DNA from: Aculops lycopersici
Taxonomy: Eukaryota; Arthropoda; Arachnida; Trombidiformes; Eriophyidae
Direction: 5' to 3'
NCBI GenBank assembly: GCA_015350385.1
Contig: WNKI01000002.1
Span: 5,533,008 to 5,597,007 of the forward strand
DNA length: 64,000 nucleotides
Below are positions 50,396 through 62,407 of the stretch, in pieces. The notes under the pieces were generated by a model. It was not told the origin of the DNA and did no database searches. It worked only from the letters and a program-made list of their open reading frames with translations. Positions within the stretch are counted from its first letter, which is position 1. The number at the start of each line of letters is the position of its first letter. Both the position numbers and the translations under genes were made by a program.

Positions 50396-53217
50396 TCAAA
50401 ACTATTCTACGAGGCGCGCTGCTCTCGCAAGCCACTGGACCCGCTCACATATGGCTAATGAAATTAGCTTTCGCTAGTTGTACCTTTAAACTACCACTAC
50501 CACCACTACGGCGAGACGGACGTAAGCACATCGACTCCATTGGATGGGTAGGAGCACGCACTACATTTGGGCAACATGTGGCTGGTTGGTTAGTTGGAAT
50601 TGGGCTCGCTGTTGAGGTGGGGAAAACTGGAGCTAAATGCAGTCTATGTCTTGTTTGTGCGGTTGACTATAACGAGATAATCATTTCACCGCGCCGCAGC
50701 TTGGGGTCAAACTGTCGGATCCACTAGTTGCTGGTGCCCCACTTGACTTGTGTGTGTGTGTTTGAGAGAGATAGAGAGAGAGAGGAGAACCAGCCGGTGG
50801 ACAGGTGCGACCATCTGGTCACCGGTGGTTGTGGCGGTGATTTCTGCTTCAACGTCACGAGGCGGCGGCGGCGTCGAGGCTAACCGTCGATTTATTTCAT
50901 GGGAACCTTTTTGAGTTTTGTAACCTCGTTCCCCGGCGCAATGCTACAGGAGCGAGACGAAGGTGGGAGATGGCCGCCAATAAAATGGCCATACGCCTAC
51001 CAGTTTGTCTAGTTGGCCCAGTTGTTATTGCTATTGCTATTGCTGTTGCTGTTGCTGTCGATGTTTTCCTTTTTGTTACTCGTTTGGCTGAATAGAAGAA
51101 ATTCATTTTGGCGCTAAGAAGTTGCCGTGGCTCTAAACTTGGAGATAAGTGAGAGCGCAAAAGAGCAAGAGAGAATCAATCGCGTGGGTTTAAATTGGTG
51201 TTTGGTGTTTGGTGTGGTTCCCTCTGTGGCCGCAAGGTCCAAAGAGAGGCACTGAGGACCAAGGAGGCGGCGTTCTATGCACAAAGCCCGAGATGGCAGA
51301 CATATGGCCAGGTGAGCATCCCGCGCGACGCGGCGGTAGATTCCTCGGGTTTATTATCGTCGTCGTCGACACTCTTGTTGTTGCTATTGCTATTGGATTC
51401 CCTCTCTCATTCTCCAGTCCCAATGAAACATTCAGTTTAAACTCAAAGAATTAAACTAAATTTAGCGGAGGATGAATTCTTCAAAAAACTAGCCAGAAGA
51501 TGATGATGATGATTCGATGAGAACCAAATGTTGTTATTTGTGCTTCGTCTGCTCTCTTCACCTTTCGCTTTTGGCTTACCTTTAAACTACCAGAAGCTAG
51601 AGCCAAACTGGCAGCACAACAAACACAAGAGACGCGCTCAAGTTTCTTAATAAAGGAGATCACATTGTACTCCTCTAGCGAAGAACGAGCGTTAATCGGG
51701 CGAATGATACTAGTAGTTTACTTCTGGAGTAGTGACCACAATGATACTTTACTCAATTGAGCCGGAGCTGGTGGTGCTGGTGCTGCTTTGGCTGCCGCCA
51801 CTGTGGTCGCCCTTTGTGCTGTGTCTACTGTGAGGAGGACGACGAGTTGAGCAGACTGCTCAACGCCAACTACTACCACTGTGCCCGGCAACGCTGCTGA
51901 CCAGTTGGCCCAAAATTAGCCTTTGGCTTATTGTCACTATTGTTGCTCCTGTTGCTAACGATAGCCTTGGAGATGTCGTTGTTGTTGTCTTCGGCTACGA
52001 ATCTTTCGCCGAGTAAAGTTGTAGTTGTTTAACAGGCAACGAGTACAACTTTCCGCTCCACTGAACCTGAGCCACTCAAATGAGCGGCCGCATCGTCGCC
52101 GCCGACGCCAGGTAATCTGCTGACCAATAACCCGACGAGCAGCTCGCGCGCCAACATAAGCAGCAATAACAAAAACAACAGCATCAATAATAACAGAGTG
52201 ACCAGGACGCCATGTGTTCACAGTTTGCCAGTTCGCGCGAGCGACTGCGACAGCTGCGCACCTGTTGCTGGTTCTCATGCATTCCATCCCAATCGAAGGA
52301 GGGGGACAAAATTCTTTGCCTGCCGACGAGAACGAGACTAAGGTTCGCGGAAAAACTTGCGCCAAATGGTCAGCGGCAGCGGCAGTAGTGATGCTTGGAA
52401 TTTAACTTATAACCAGCAACACGCATCACTTGGGCAACATAGCAACTTTAAGCCGCAGGTCTGTTGACCAAATTGGGAATAAAAACTAGCGCTCACCTGC
52501 CTTCGCCTCGATCATGTTCCAAGTGCTCAGCTGCCACCGGAATCGGCGGCCATTCTTGCGGCTCGCCGCAGTGAAAGTCAAAGCGAGCACTGATTTATGT
52601 GTCATCTCGATTCGGAGGCTCGCGGAGCGAGGTGTTTTTTTTGCAAACAAGTATTGAGGAAATTTGCGTTGGCGTTGAGCGGCGTTTTGTGCGGGGAGTT
52701 TTGGAAAAGAGCGGTGACGCTACTGAATGGTTTGGAGCAAAACTAGAATCAAAACTATTAGAATGGCCGAGATGAAGTGGAGAGGTGCGATTGACTCCAT
52801 AGAGAATGCAACAATGTTTTGCCAGTGCTCGCAGCGACGCTGAACCCAAGTGGCTATTGGTTCTCACAGACTTCTAGTGGCGGGTGGTTTAGCTGGCGCA
52901 CAGCTGATCAGTTGGCGTCCAGCTGCCCAGAGTAAGTGGGTGAGAGGAGAGGGAGAGTGATTGCGTTGCCGGTTGCGTTAGCACGCGGCAGAGCTAATGC
53001 TAGCAGATGAGGCGCCGCCTCGCAACGGAGAGCTGAGCAGCGACTCGGTTGCCGTTGCAGTTGCCGGCCATATGCTGCTGCAAAGCGTGTGAGCGGCCAA
53101 CGTCTGCCGACCATATGCGACCAAACTCTAGAGTGGGCCCCCAGTTTCCCATTGAAACTGCACACCGACTGCCACCGAGCGACTCCAACCATCGGCCAGT
53201 GGTAAGCAACTCAGAGG

Positions 53218-53273
<56 letters not shown>

Positions 53274-56200
53274 GTCGGACTAACTAACTAACTAACCCGA
53301 CTAGCTGGTATCAGTCAGCGCAGAATGAAAGATGAATGGCGAGCAAAAACTCACCTTTACATAGAAACCTAAACTAGAATCAGAGCGATCAAGGTTAGCG
53401 AGTGAATGCGTGTGGCCAGTTGCTAGCGACGCCGCCGACGCCGCCGCTGCAGTCTGCAGATGCGCGTGCATCCGACACTCGCCATACACAAACCAAGGAG
53501 AAGGAAGGCCAACGGCGAAACGCAACACAACACGGCAGATGTGACTGACACTCAGGGCGCCAGATTGGATTTCCACCGTCGATGGAGTGAGAGATGGTTG
53601 GCCGCCAGTTGGTTGCGAGGGCGACAGAAAACCTCCACTCAGCTGCAGCCTTTGCTGCCAGCTGACGGGCGGCGGCGGCGGCGGTGGCGGTTGCAGCCAT
53701 CGAGAGCGAGAGAGCGGAAGCGCATGTTGCGCATTTGTGGAACAACACTCACACACACACTCACGTTGGAAAAAAAGACGCTCGCTGGGCAGCTGCCGGC
53801 CGCTAACTCTACAGGAAGGCGACTGGTGGTCAGCGACTTGGTGGCTGCCGGACGAGCGGCAACTGGACGAGGCCGCCGGCTGGCTAGACAGCTGGACGAG
53901 TTAGAAGCGGGGGCAGCTGACAACGTCGAATGTTTCGACGGATGTTACGAAAACATATGCGCCGCAAAATCAGCTGTTTGCTCTTATAAAGCCAGCCAAT
54001 CGGAAGTTCGGGATTCGACAGCAGCCGCAACCGCCGCCGCTCTAGCTACGGCCGACGCAACCGGGGCCGGCAGATGCGCAACGAAACTGTGGCATCAGCG
54101 GCAGCAGAAGCAGACAACGACCACTAGGTGCAACAGACAAATGTACACACTCACTAGCGAGTGGTCTTGTCCCGATGACTAAAACAACGAGCATGATGCC
54201 AGTGTGCGACATATGCACACCCTGACTATAGATGGTGACGGAGATGGTCGGACGGATATGGGGCGAGCGGTTAGCCAGCTGGCTGGCCGGATTCAATTGT
54301 TGTTGTGGCTGCTGGGTGTTGGCGAGACAGCGAGCGACAAGTTCATCGGCTGCCGGCCAGATTGCTGTAAGTATTCGCCCCTGCACGCAGCTTCTATCCA
54401 TCTAGACGGCTAGCTAGCTGGCTGGCTGGCTGGCTGGCTGGCTTGCTGGCTTGCTGGCTTGCTGGCTTAATGTGCGCTTGTTCACGATAAATCCCGAGGG
54501 ACTGGAGGGTGTAAGATTTCAGCAAGACAGTCCAAGAGAGTGACCGGGCGCGAGGAAAACTCCAAACATGACTTGATGCGGCGACGGCGGCGGCGCAATC
54601 TGTGGACCACACGGCCGCATTCGACTAGTCGACCGGAGCCAAATGAGACGAGAAGACGACCACGACAATTGCCACCGCCGCCACCACCACCACATACAAC
54701 ACGGAACCTCTCGAAAGGCACGGTTGGCCAAGTGAGGCAACCGCGGCCCCATATGTTGGAATGATAATTGCGTTTAATTGGATTGTTGTGTTATGTTTGC
54801 TTGCGCGCATTTGTGTGCATAGATTCATTTGAGCAGTCGTATCACCATGGCGATTGCGTCGTCGTCGTCGTCGTCATGTGTTTGGAATACCTCTCGTCTC
54901 GCACTCACACACAACTGGCACCAAATGAGAGCAGATGAGCAGCAAATGTTATTGTTGTCGTTGGGCTCATTGGGCTCGTTGTCGTCGTTTCGCAAGTTTG
55001 GCTTCTGTTTTTGCAAAGCGCGTGCGAGTCTCTTCCTAACTGACTGTTTGTTGCTCTAGCTATCGATATTGCTACTGCTATTGCTGTTGCTGTTGCTGTT
55101 GCTGTTGCACAACAGCGATGGTTGCAGCCTCAACAACAACAACATGTGCACAATCTGGCAACCAGAAACCTGAAAGATTCCTAGTGAAAATTGGCCAGCT
55201 TCATCTGGCCATCGAGCGCATTTTGTCGTCAGCGCTGCCGCACGGGCACTCACCAAATATGTCGCGTCATATGGGCACTTTTTCAGCTATCATCGATTAT
55301 GAGAGCCGATGATTCATATTGAGCAGTTCTCTACTGTGGGCTATTGTGTCATGTCGCCTTGCAGCAGGCAAAAAGAATTGACCACTAGCTCCGGCGGCGG
55401 CGCCAGGAAGCCCGAGGCCGGAGCGAGTTTTTGCAGCGAGTCTTCGTTTGCTCGTTTTGGTTGTCCGCCTGGGCCAACCGGCGCAACCCGGTCGGGTGCC
55501 CCGGTCTGGCCATCAGCTGCCATTAGTTTTACACCAGTTTTGGCACACTAGTGGTGCAGCTGCCCACTTGGTTGTGTAACAGACACACATACACTTTCGC
55601 AAAACCACCACCAACACCGATGGCACCAGATGCGATCGCAAGCCAATAGTTGCGGCAACGAACAGTTGCGCGCTGGATGGAAAGCACATGCAAATATTAC
55701 AGCTGCTGGATACAGATATTAACCGATCGACTGGATAGTAGCTAGACTAAATATCTTGTTACTCATACTCCCGCGATGAATCAACGGGAAAAAACGAGAG
55801 CAGTTCAAGCGCAGGCGCGCATCTGGTCACTGCAAACTCCTCTCTCATGATAGTGCACCCAAATTGAGTGATCAATGTCAATGCAATAATCCGCTACTGT
55901 TGCTCGCTTTCTCCACGCACTCGATGCTTGGTTCAGGGGCATTTGAATTCCAGCTGTGCCACTGGCCGGAGTCGATTCCAATGAAAAGCATCTTGCGAAA
56001 AGTATGGCAAGCAGATGTATTGTTTGCTATGAGCATGTGACCAGTCGACGCCGCCGCCGCCGCATCGAAGTCAAGACACAGCTACTGTTCCACCAGTGGC
56101 TCACAAACGGAAACAAATGTAACGCTGGGGCATTTTTGTTTGTTTGTCACTCTCAGTTGCCAAGTGGTCGCTCCTGTGTTTTGTTGACTTTTTTACACTA

Positions 56201-59200
56201 GTCAAACATTCAACAATTAGTCACAATATGATGAAGCCAGGCTGCGCTCTGGTCATCTACATTTAGACTCTAGAGTGGACGACTACTTGAGGGGTCACTC
56301 GATCGCTCCTAATGATCGTGCTCTATCAACCGGAGAGTGGAGGGCGGAGAGAGAAGAGGAGAAGGCCACTTGTGCGCCACAATCGCCATATGACACTTGA
56401 TTTCAACACCACATGGCCACCAGGCACCAGCAACACGTCCCTTGTCGCTCGTCACGATCTCATGTGTTGAGATACTTGAGGAGTGAGAGGCAAATAATTT
56501 GTTGTTCGAGAGAAAACAATCGCTAACCTTAAGACAAGAGTCGATGCTCCCTAGTGACTTAGAAACATTTGATCTCTACCAGAGGTTGAGAAAAACGTGC
56601 AAATTTGTTATTGGTACTGGAGAGACGACAATCTAAAAATCAGTTTAAATGAAGTTGGTCCACCAGAGGAACATATTGGAACTATTAGATAGACAGATAG
56701 ATAGATAAATGGATGGATGCACTCACTAAAACATACACACACTCACTCACACACAAATCAACAAACTCTCACACGCGCTGCCACTTGAGATGTCTTAATG
56801 GACACAAACTGCGCCACTTGGTTACGCAGATGCGCGCGACACGAAGCACCCGGCCATCCGTTTATGCGGAGCCTGCGGCGGCCATGTGCGTTATTATGAT
56901 TTTATTTGCGGATGTTGGCCAAATGCAAACATGAGAAACTTGCTAGCTGGCGGCCGATCGGTTGACCCTCAAAGGCAAAAAACATATGGTAAACAGGCTG
57001 TCGTCATAAACATCACACAAAGTGCATAGAGAGTGGCGGCTTAGCATAAGCTCGCCGCCATCTCATCCCATTTGAACACACGACCAGATATTGAAACTTT
57101 CTTGCACATGTGAGTGTACGCCGAATGCGATTGAACAGATGATTTCGAAAGCTTCCGTTAGGTTGCAACAAAAGTTTCTCTCTCCTTCCACTTTCATTGC
57201 TACTTCCTCCGACTTCCGCCGGTAGCTGGTGGTCGTGAGCGCCAGTTTCGCTAGTTGCAATGGTTGCGCAATCAATCAGTGCAAACCAGGTTAAACCTGC
57301 GTCCGATGAATATCGAATGTGAGAAAGTAAGATTGTTTAAAGATAGCCCTCACCTCTGGTGACTTGCACAACGTGCGAAGAAAGGTGAGTTCAAGTTCGT
57401 CGATGGCGACGACGACACTGATGGCTCACGCAACCAGCCCAACCGGGTTCAATCACCGACATTCAATCGACATCCGGCCCCGAGTTCCGGTTGCCTCACT
57501 TTCTCTTAATCGGTTGGTCGGAAGTTTGAATACAATGGTTGTTACATCATCACCATTGGTGTTTAATGTTCGACTCCACTACTGTTGCCGGCAAAGACAA
57601 ACTTTCGCCCTGATTGCCGAGTGGCTCTCACCTGAAACTTCCGGGGGCCAAATGTCACCCATCGGGGCGCTCGGGCAACTCCCAGTTGGCCAAGCTTTGG
57701 TTTGGATGCGATGAAAGAATGACACATGAACTCGGGGTCGAGCCAAGAGCAACAAACAACTTGGCAATGAAACTCTCGTCAGTTTCAAGGTGGTGCCTCC
57801 TGAGCCGGAAGCCCGGAGGTTAGCGCTAGATCGCGCCATTGATGATTGTAAATCTATCGATATTATTCAATTTACAAACTGGAATTCTTGAAGAGGAAGG
57901 AAAGAAGGAAAGAGTTTGCGGGCTACCAAACCAATGGGCACCAGCTGATGCTTTTGTTTTGGTACAGGCTACATACTGCCAGCCGAGTGCCGTATGTGAC
58001 CATTATGGCAATAGATGTCACGAGCAGCGGATGTCGCCAAAATGACGGCTGGCGAAGATGATGATGATGATTACAACCATCATCAACATCATTGGACGCA
58101 ACCGATGGTGGTGGCAGAACATAAGTGGCTCGATCGCTTGCTTGCTAGCTAGCTAGCCAGCCGGACGGACGGCTGCTTATGGCAACTGCGGCTGACTGGC
58201 GGTGGCAGCTAGCCAGCCGCCACCGGTTCGTACACCGGCTGGTGGTTGCGTGCGCGCCATGTGCCAGCTTGCGCTTATTCATCCACATAGATTTAGTCGG
58301 CGGCCGTCCTCCGTATGGCGCCGCAAGCGCCGATGGTGGCCCAGTTATTCTCTGCGCAGAGAGCAGCTAAACTTCGTCACCTTGTGCAAAGTTTAATGTT
58401 ATTTAACAAATGGCGCCATCGCCCCTTGTCATATCCCAACTGTGACCACCACAGGGTCGACAACCACCTTGCTCTGCCTTGCAGTTGCCCGGTGCACCAG
58501 TTGTACCAGTTGGCCGGCGAAGTTGGAATCGACAAGTGGCATATGCGCTCAAACGGGAGGTGGAAATTAAATAGGGAGCGCTCACATGCGGCCACATGTT
58601 ACCTCGCCAGGAGCGTGGTTTTGGCGCTCGCAGTGGCGACACATTGTATCGCAAATGTTTGGCACTTGATTGCTTAAAGAAGAGATGGAGTAGGCATCAC
58701 AGATTGGCCTCCGTTTAAATGCTCATCTAGCGCGCGCGGTTGTCTCATAACAGTGGTAGCTATACAAAAAGAACCGAATCGCACCTTAAAAAAAGGAAAC
58801 TCCCTCTCTCTCGTTAAGGCCGGTGGAATAATCAAGGATAAAACTTTACTTACCTCCAAGTCCCTCTGGGATTCCGCAGAGAATAAAACGTTCAATTAGG
58901 GTGTTGTGCAAGTGATCAATGTACCTTGCGGCCTCCGTGACAACCTCGACCTTTCCAACGTCCCGCTGTCTCCTAAGGGATGGCACAACTTGGCGAAGCT
59001 TCTTGTACTCGCTCGGCCTAACGGTTTGCTTGGTTGCCGTGGTTGTTGGCAAAATTCTTGTCCCCTTTCGCGAGTATCTCGAGTGACTGGACGAAGTCGA
59101 TCGTCTAGCGAACCTTCCATTGGCCCCCGGTTTCCGCTTACCATCCAATTTTGACATTATCAATCTATTTTTGCTACTTCCACTACTACTGCTACTACTA

Positions 59201-59571
59201 CTATTGTTGCTGCTGTTTGAAGTAGTCGTCATACTCCTTGACATGACTAAAGCCGATGGCGGTGCTTGTTGCTGATGCTGATTATGGTGGTTGCGGTGAT
59301 TGTGATGATATTGATACTGGTGGTGATTTATTTGGCAGGGTAAACGATTGCCATTGGTGTTGTTGTTATTATTAGCTGATATTGAAATTGAGGATGTTCG
59401 CCTGTTGCTGGAGGCGTTCATTTGAGAGATTTGATCATGATGATGATTGTGATTATTGGCAATCAAACTTGGAACTCGATCTGTCGAATCTGATTCGATA
59501 CCTGTTGTTGTCTGTTGTTGCCGATCGCCTAAGCGTAGCGACTGGCTTAGTTGTTCCTCTTTCGTCAGCAT
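44961..59571 (-). CDS. Id-like helix-loop-helix protein with a ~13.5-kb intron
   Basis: Exon 1 is 59571-58854 (239 codons plus one base) and exon 2 is 45304-44961. The donor is G|GTAAGTA, the acceptor TAATTAG, phase 1 on both sides, giving 353 residues. Residues 1-185 are His/Gln/Asn/Ser-rich. The HLH lies at ~188-229: helix 1 SEYKKLRQVVPSL, short loop RRQRDVG, helix 2 KVEVVTEAARYIDHLHNTLI. Before helix 1 there is no ERxR-type basic region, so direct DNA binding is not expected and an Id/emc-like dimerisation role is inferred. The junction reads LCGIPEGLGDILGTNDATEL, a smooth charged-helical continuation. The tail is Pro/Asn/Thr-rich. The exon joining over 13.5 kb rests on splice-site phase and the lack of any other partner exon. 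Confidence 0.65.
45424..45466. repeat. (CT)n microsatellite
   Basis: A CT dinucleotide run with two interruptions, inside the HLH-gene intron. Confidence 0.95.
49098..49146. repeat. (TA)n run followed by a perfect 24-bp palindrome
   Basis: An AT dinucleotide run (49098-49122) abuts a palindrome at 49123-49146. The palindrome is built from TCGCGA words around a central CTCGCGAG. It can extrude as a cruciform or serve as a dyad protein site. Confidence 0.85.
50096..50254. repeat. Stacked simple repeats left of the 20-N gap
   Basis: (TC)n, then (CTA)n, (CGTA)n, (GTC)n, (ACCGT)n and again (ACGT)n follow each other without unique sequence up to the gap. The succession of different short words is odd for one locus and may be partly an assembly product. 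Confidence 0.85.
50255..50274. other. Assembly gap (20 N)
   Basis: Twenty N bases between two low-complexity blocks. The true length is unknown. Confidence 0.99.
50362..50392. repeat. (CT)n microsatellite right of the gap
   Basis: A CT run. With the TC run at 50096-50129 it brackets the gap, so a collapsed or duplicated repeat is possible. Confidence 0.9.
53223..53274. repeat. (CAGA)13 tetranucleotide microsatellite
   Basis: A perfect run of 13 four-base units in the HLH-gene intron, followed shortly by a short (CTAA)n run. Confidence 0.95.
54409..54468. repeat. (GGCT)n/(GGCTTGCT)n repeat
   Basis: GGCT units drift into GGCTTGCT units, all within the HLH-gene intron. Confidence 0.9.
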
Positions 59572-60943
59572 TATAATTTGATTTGATTATTTTAGCTTGC
59601 TCTAGTAGTATTTGGAGTTGAAATTACAATTGTTATATAACTGTAAACTTTGATTTGAGAGTACAGCCGTTGACTTTTAAATTGCGTATTGAATTGAGTT
59701 CGATAATAAAATATTATCAAGTGTGCAACCAACGAGAGTTTGTTGTGGACTGACTGAGTAACAGAAACTTGTTCACTAAAAGTGAAAAAAATCGCTCTGT
59801 TTGTGAATTTGTTCGCTAGGACGCATGCGCACTCTAGTCACACGCAGCGAACTCTGGCTAATTATTTGTCCTGCAGACGAGCCGCGCCGGTTGCAACTTT
59901 TTACCTGCAGATTAGTAGAAGTTCTCTGAAGCAAATGAGTTACATGTATATCAATCTGAATCTTGGATTTATCGGAATACTACATATTAAGTTGACAAGA
60001 TACATAAGCAAGTGAATTAAACTAATTTATATATCGACAGACGAACCCAAGAATCTCCGGGTTGTCAGGCAATAGTTCCTCCGATGTCTTTATTGCTCGA
60101 TTGTTTATATATGCATACTTATTTATCAAGAGATTGGTGATTCCTTGTTTCGGGTATGTCTGGTGTAGTAATCATGATCATCATCTTAATTTGATGAGTT
60201 GTGGTCCATCTGGTACAAAGGATTTCTGTTTATTATATCTGAAATTCTACAAATCCGCGGAAGATGCCTATGTAGATCATGTCATGCTAGAATTGTTGTC
60301 GAAGAATAGGATAGGTCAATTAGTCACTCATTACTGTGATACACTACAACTATTATTTTGAATTAATCGTATAGGGTAGGTTTGTAGATACTATATGTAT
60401 AAATCTATTGATATTATTGTACTATTATTATGCTAAATATATACGATATATATATTTATATATACTACTCCATGTCATACTATCATGTCATAATTGCACC
60501 GTCATTTGCGCATAAACTCTAGGTTACTCGAGACGCTCACTCTAGGGGCGATATGGGAGCTAATAGGGAGCAAATTTACGAGCTGTCTTATTGGCAATCC
60601 AAGGTTTGGTTATGCTATCTAATAATGATGTCTGATTGCAACTAATTATGTTGTAGTTATGATGGTGGGGTAATGATTGAGTTTTGTATATTTGTGGATG
60701 TGGTCAGGTGGAGTGGTTGTTGGTTGGTCGATATGAGGTGTCGGTGGTGAGAGATCGAATGGTTGAGGTCGATAATAGAGATCAAAATGATGGGGAAAAG
60801 TTGGTATTTGTTTAGGGGTCAGTTTTTTGCTGTGTGTTTTATGAATATGATGAAAAATTTGAGAGAATTGGGATCTTATAGTTGGAAAGCTTGTGGATGG
60901 GTATATCAAATGTTTTCTAAACAGTGCTATTCAAAGGACATAA
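59572..60943. other. HLH-gene promoter side and PCBP 3' flank; small unassigned ORF
   Basis: The first ~250 bases are presumably the HLH-gene 5' UTR and promoter. A plus-strand reading frame at about 60188-60361, ending DTLQLLF and stop, encodes ~57 residues (MSCGPSGTKDFCLLYLKFYK onward) that look coding but match nothing I know. It has no supporting splice sites, so I do not call it. AT-rich sequence with ATATAT words lies at 60420-60470. Confidence 0.3.
60646..60860 (-). promoter_or_regulatory. C-rich patches in the likely 3' UTR of the PCBP gene
   Basis: On the minus strand this stretch downstream of the PCBP stop is poor in G and holds repeated CC-rich words (for example CTGACCCCTAAAC, CCACCACC, CCAACCAACAACCACTCC). 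Poly(C)-binding proteins bind such patches. The UTR extent itself is unproven. Confidence 0.4.
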
Positions 60944-62407
60944 TCAGTAGATACTAGAGGTGAGGGTTGATTCAGTTACTAACCTAGCAGTGATTAAGTA
61001 TTGAGCCAGATTGATAGCATCTGGTGTTCCATTGATGGTGATAGTTCGATTCTTTGTGCCCTCCTCGGTATTGGAGATTTTGATCGTGGCCCCAGATAAT
61101 TGTCTTATTTCGTTTATTTTAGATCCACCTTTGCCAATGACACAGCCAATCAGTCCGTTTGGAATTGTCATCTCCTGGCTACTAATGGGCTGTGATGCAA
61201 CAGCCGACAAAGCGGCGGCACCCGAGGCGGCTGCAGCTCTCAAGGTGGCCGCCGCCGATTGTGGATTGAATGCCGCGGCCGCCGCTGCGGCAGCTGCTGC
61301 CGATGGGTTAAATGATGCAGCAGCAAGTGGATTATTAGCTAAAAGCAGTCTGTTAACATCAGCTTGAGTCTGGAGCCCAAATTGGCCGGGAAGATTGTAG
61401 GCCGCTGAGGCTTGGCCGGCTGTTGCGGCAGCCAATAGGATTGGATCTAGCGCTGGCTTGGGTCTGTAGGGAAGTGTATAGCCTTTAGGTGGTGAATCCA
61501 CCATAATCATGAATATTTGATATGCGCAAGATTTCAATGAATCCAAGCTACTACTAATAGTGACAACCCTTTCGGTGGAATTCGGTAATACATCGGGTGC
61601 AACTTGAATGGAAGCGCCAGTGAGCTCACGTATCTCCTTGATCTTGGCGCCGCCGCGGCCAATTAATGAACCACATTGACTAGCTGGAACAATGAGCTTT
61701 ATCGTAATGCCCGGCTGGCTAGAGCCGCTAGAATTTGTAGTCTTGCCTCCCAAGACCACATTGGCAATTCCAGTTACCTTGTTGATAGTGTTGGAAAAGT
61801 CTTGCTTGATAATGTTATTGTTATTGATTGCGTTCGAATTGTTGTTGTTATTGTTCGCTGTGAGCAAGTCGTCTTTTAAACCTGGTGAGTTCTTCTTCAA
61901 TGCACTGCCATAAATGTCATTCGCTGTTAAACCAAACAATGGATCCATGACTGAGGTAGTCGAATTGTCAAGGAGTATATTGTTGTTATTGCCATTATTT
62001 GCACTGGAAATTGGTGATGTGCTTCCAATGATCGATTGACCATCCTTTTGCAGCATGACATCCTCAAATTTGGAGCAAATCATGGTGAAGGCGTTGTAAA
62101 CTTCGTCGAGTGTACCAGTGATGGTCACTATTCTATCCGGACATGAGCTATCAGAAACATTGATCTTCGCGCCGCTAACCTCACGGAATCGCTTTATATT
62201 GTCACCCTTCTTACCGATAACAATACCGACTTCATTGCTCCTCATTAATATCCTCAAATTAAGAGCCTGCTGACCGTTGACATTATTCCGATGAGATTGT
62301 TGTAACTGCTGTTGCTGGTGCCTTGGGGGCGACTTAGTTGATGATTGCGCTTGCAACTGGGCAACCAGGTTATGTTGCACCTGGCCCTCACTAATATCAG
62401 CCATCAT
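60944..62407 (-). CDS. PCBP: Poly(C)-binding protein with three KH domains
   Basis: A 487-residue ORF. KH1 is near 45-110 (LNLRILMRSNEVGIVIGKKG, INVSDSSCPDRIVTITG). An Asn-rich linker follows. KH2 is near 230-305 (LIVPASQCGSLIGRGGAKIK, APDVLPNSTERVVTISS), followed by the family's DSPPKGYTLPYRPKPALDP. A poly-Ala region (~370-400) precedes KH3 near 405-475 (MTIPNGLIGCVIGKGGSKIN, GTKNRTITINGTP, LAQYLITARL). The GxxG loops of all three KH domains are intact. It matches the PCBP1-4/hnRNP E and Drosophila mub group, acting in splicing, mRNA stability and translation. An acceptor-like AATCTTGCAG just upstream (~62461) suggests a 5' UTR intron. A donor-like AG|GTTAGT near the C-terminus could give an alternative tail. 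Confidence 0.93.
   Translation of the reverse strand: MMADISEGQVQHNLVAQLQAQSSTKSPPRHQQQQLQQSHRNNVNGQQALNLRILMRSNEVGIVIGKKGDNIKRFREVSGAKINVSDSSCPDRIVTITGTLDEVYNAFTMICSKFEDVMLQKDGQSIIGSTSPISSANNGNNNNILLDNSTTSVMDPLFGLTANDIYGSALKKNSPGLKDDLLTANNNNNNSNAINNNNIIKQDFSNTINKVTGIANVVLGGKTTNSSGSSQPGITIKLIVPASQCGSLIGRGGAKIKEIRELTGASIQVAPDVLPNSTERVVTISSSLDSLKSCAYQIFMIMVDSPPKGYTLPYRPKPALDPILLAAATAGQASAAYNLPGQFGLQTQADVNRLLLANNPLAAASFNPSAAAAAAAAAAFNPQSAAATLRAAAASGAAALSAVASQPISSQEMTIPNGLIGCVIGKGGSKINEIRQLSGATIKISNTEEGTKNRTITINGTPDAINLAQYLITARLVTESTLTSSIY

Larger units (their letters stand above)
45400..52500. promoter_or_regulatory. E-box-dense half of the HLH-gene intron (candidate enhancer cluster)
   Basis: By eye I count 26 copies of CAGGTG or its complement CACCTG in these ~7.1 kb, against about 3-4 expected by chance. 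Examples are at 45400, 45731, 45855, 46029, 46510, 46551, 46849, 47133, 47143, 48764, 49453 and 50037. Only one lies in the remaining 6.3 kb of the intron. CATATG E-boxes are also frequent across the whole intron (~15). CAGGTG is the preferred site of E-proteins (Daughterless type) and Snail/ZEB factors. No conserved ORF overlaps the cluster. Confidence 0.55.

Noticed and set aside
45400..52500. CAGGTG motifs read as splice donors or recursive splice sites of the HLH transcript
   Set aside because: More than half lie in the orientation opposite to the gene, and most lack a donor or pyrimidine-tract context, so E-boxes fit better. Not fully excluded.
53460..54182. 240-codon plus-strand ORF in the HLH-gene intron
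   Set aside because: Ala/Arg-rich translation typical of GC-rich non-coding DNA, with competing open frames on both strands.
60062..60361. 99-codon plus-strand ORF left of PCBP
   Set aside because: It needs a non-ATG start for the full length. The C-terminal part looks coding-like but has no family or splice support.
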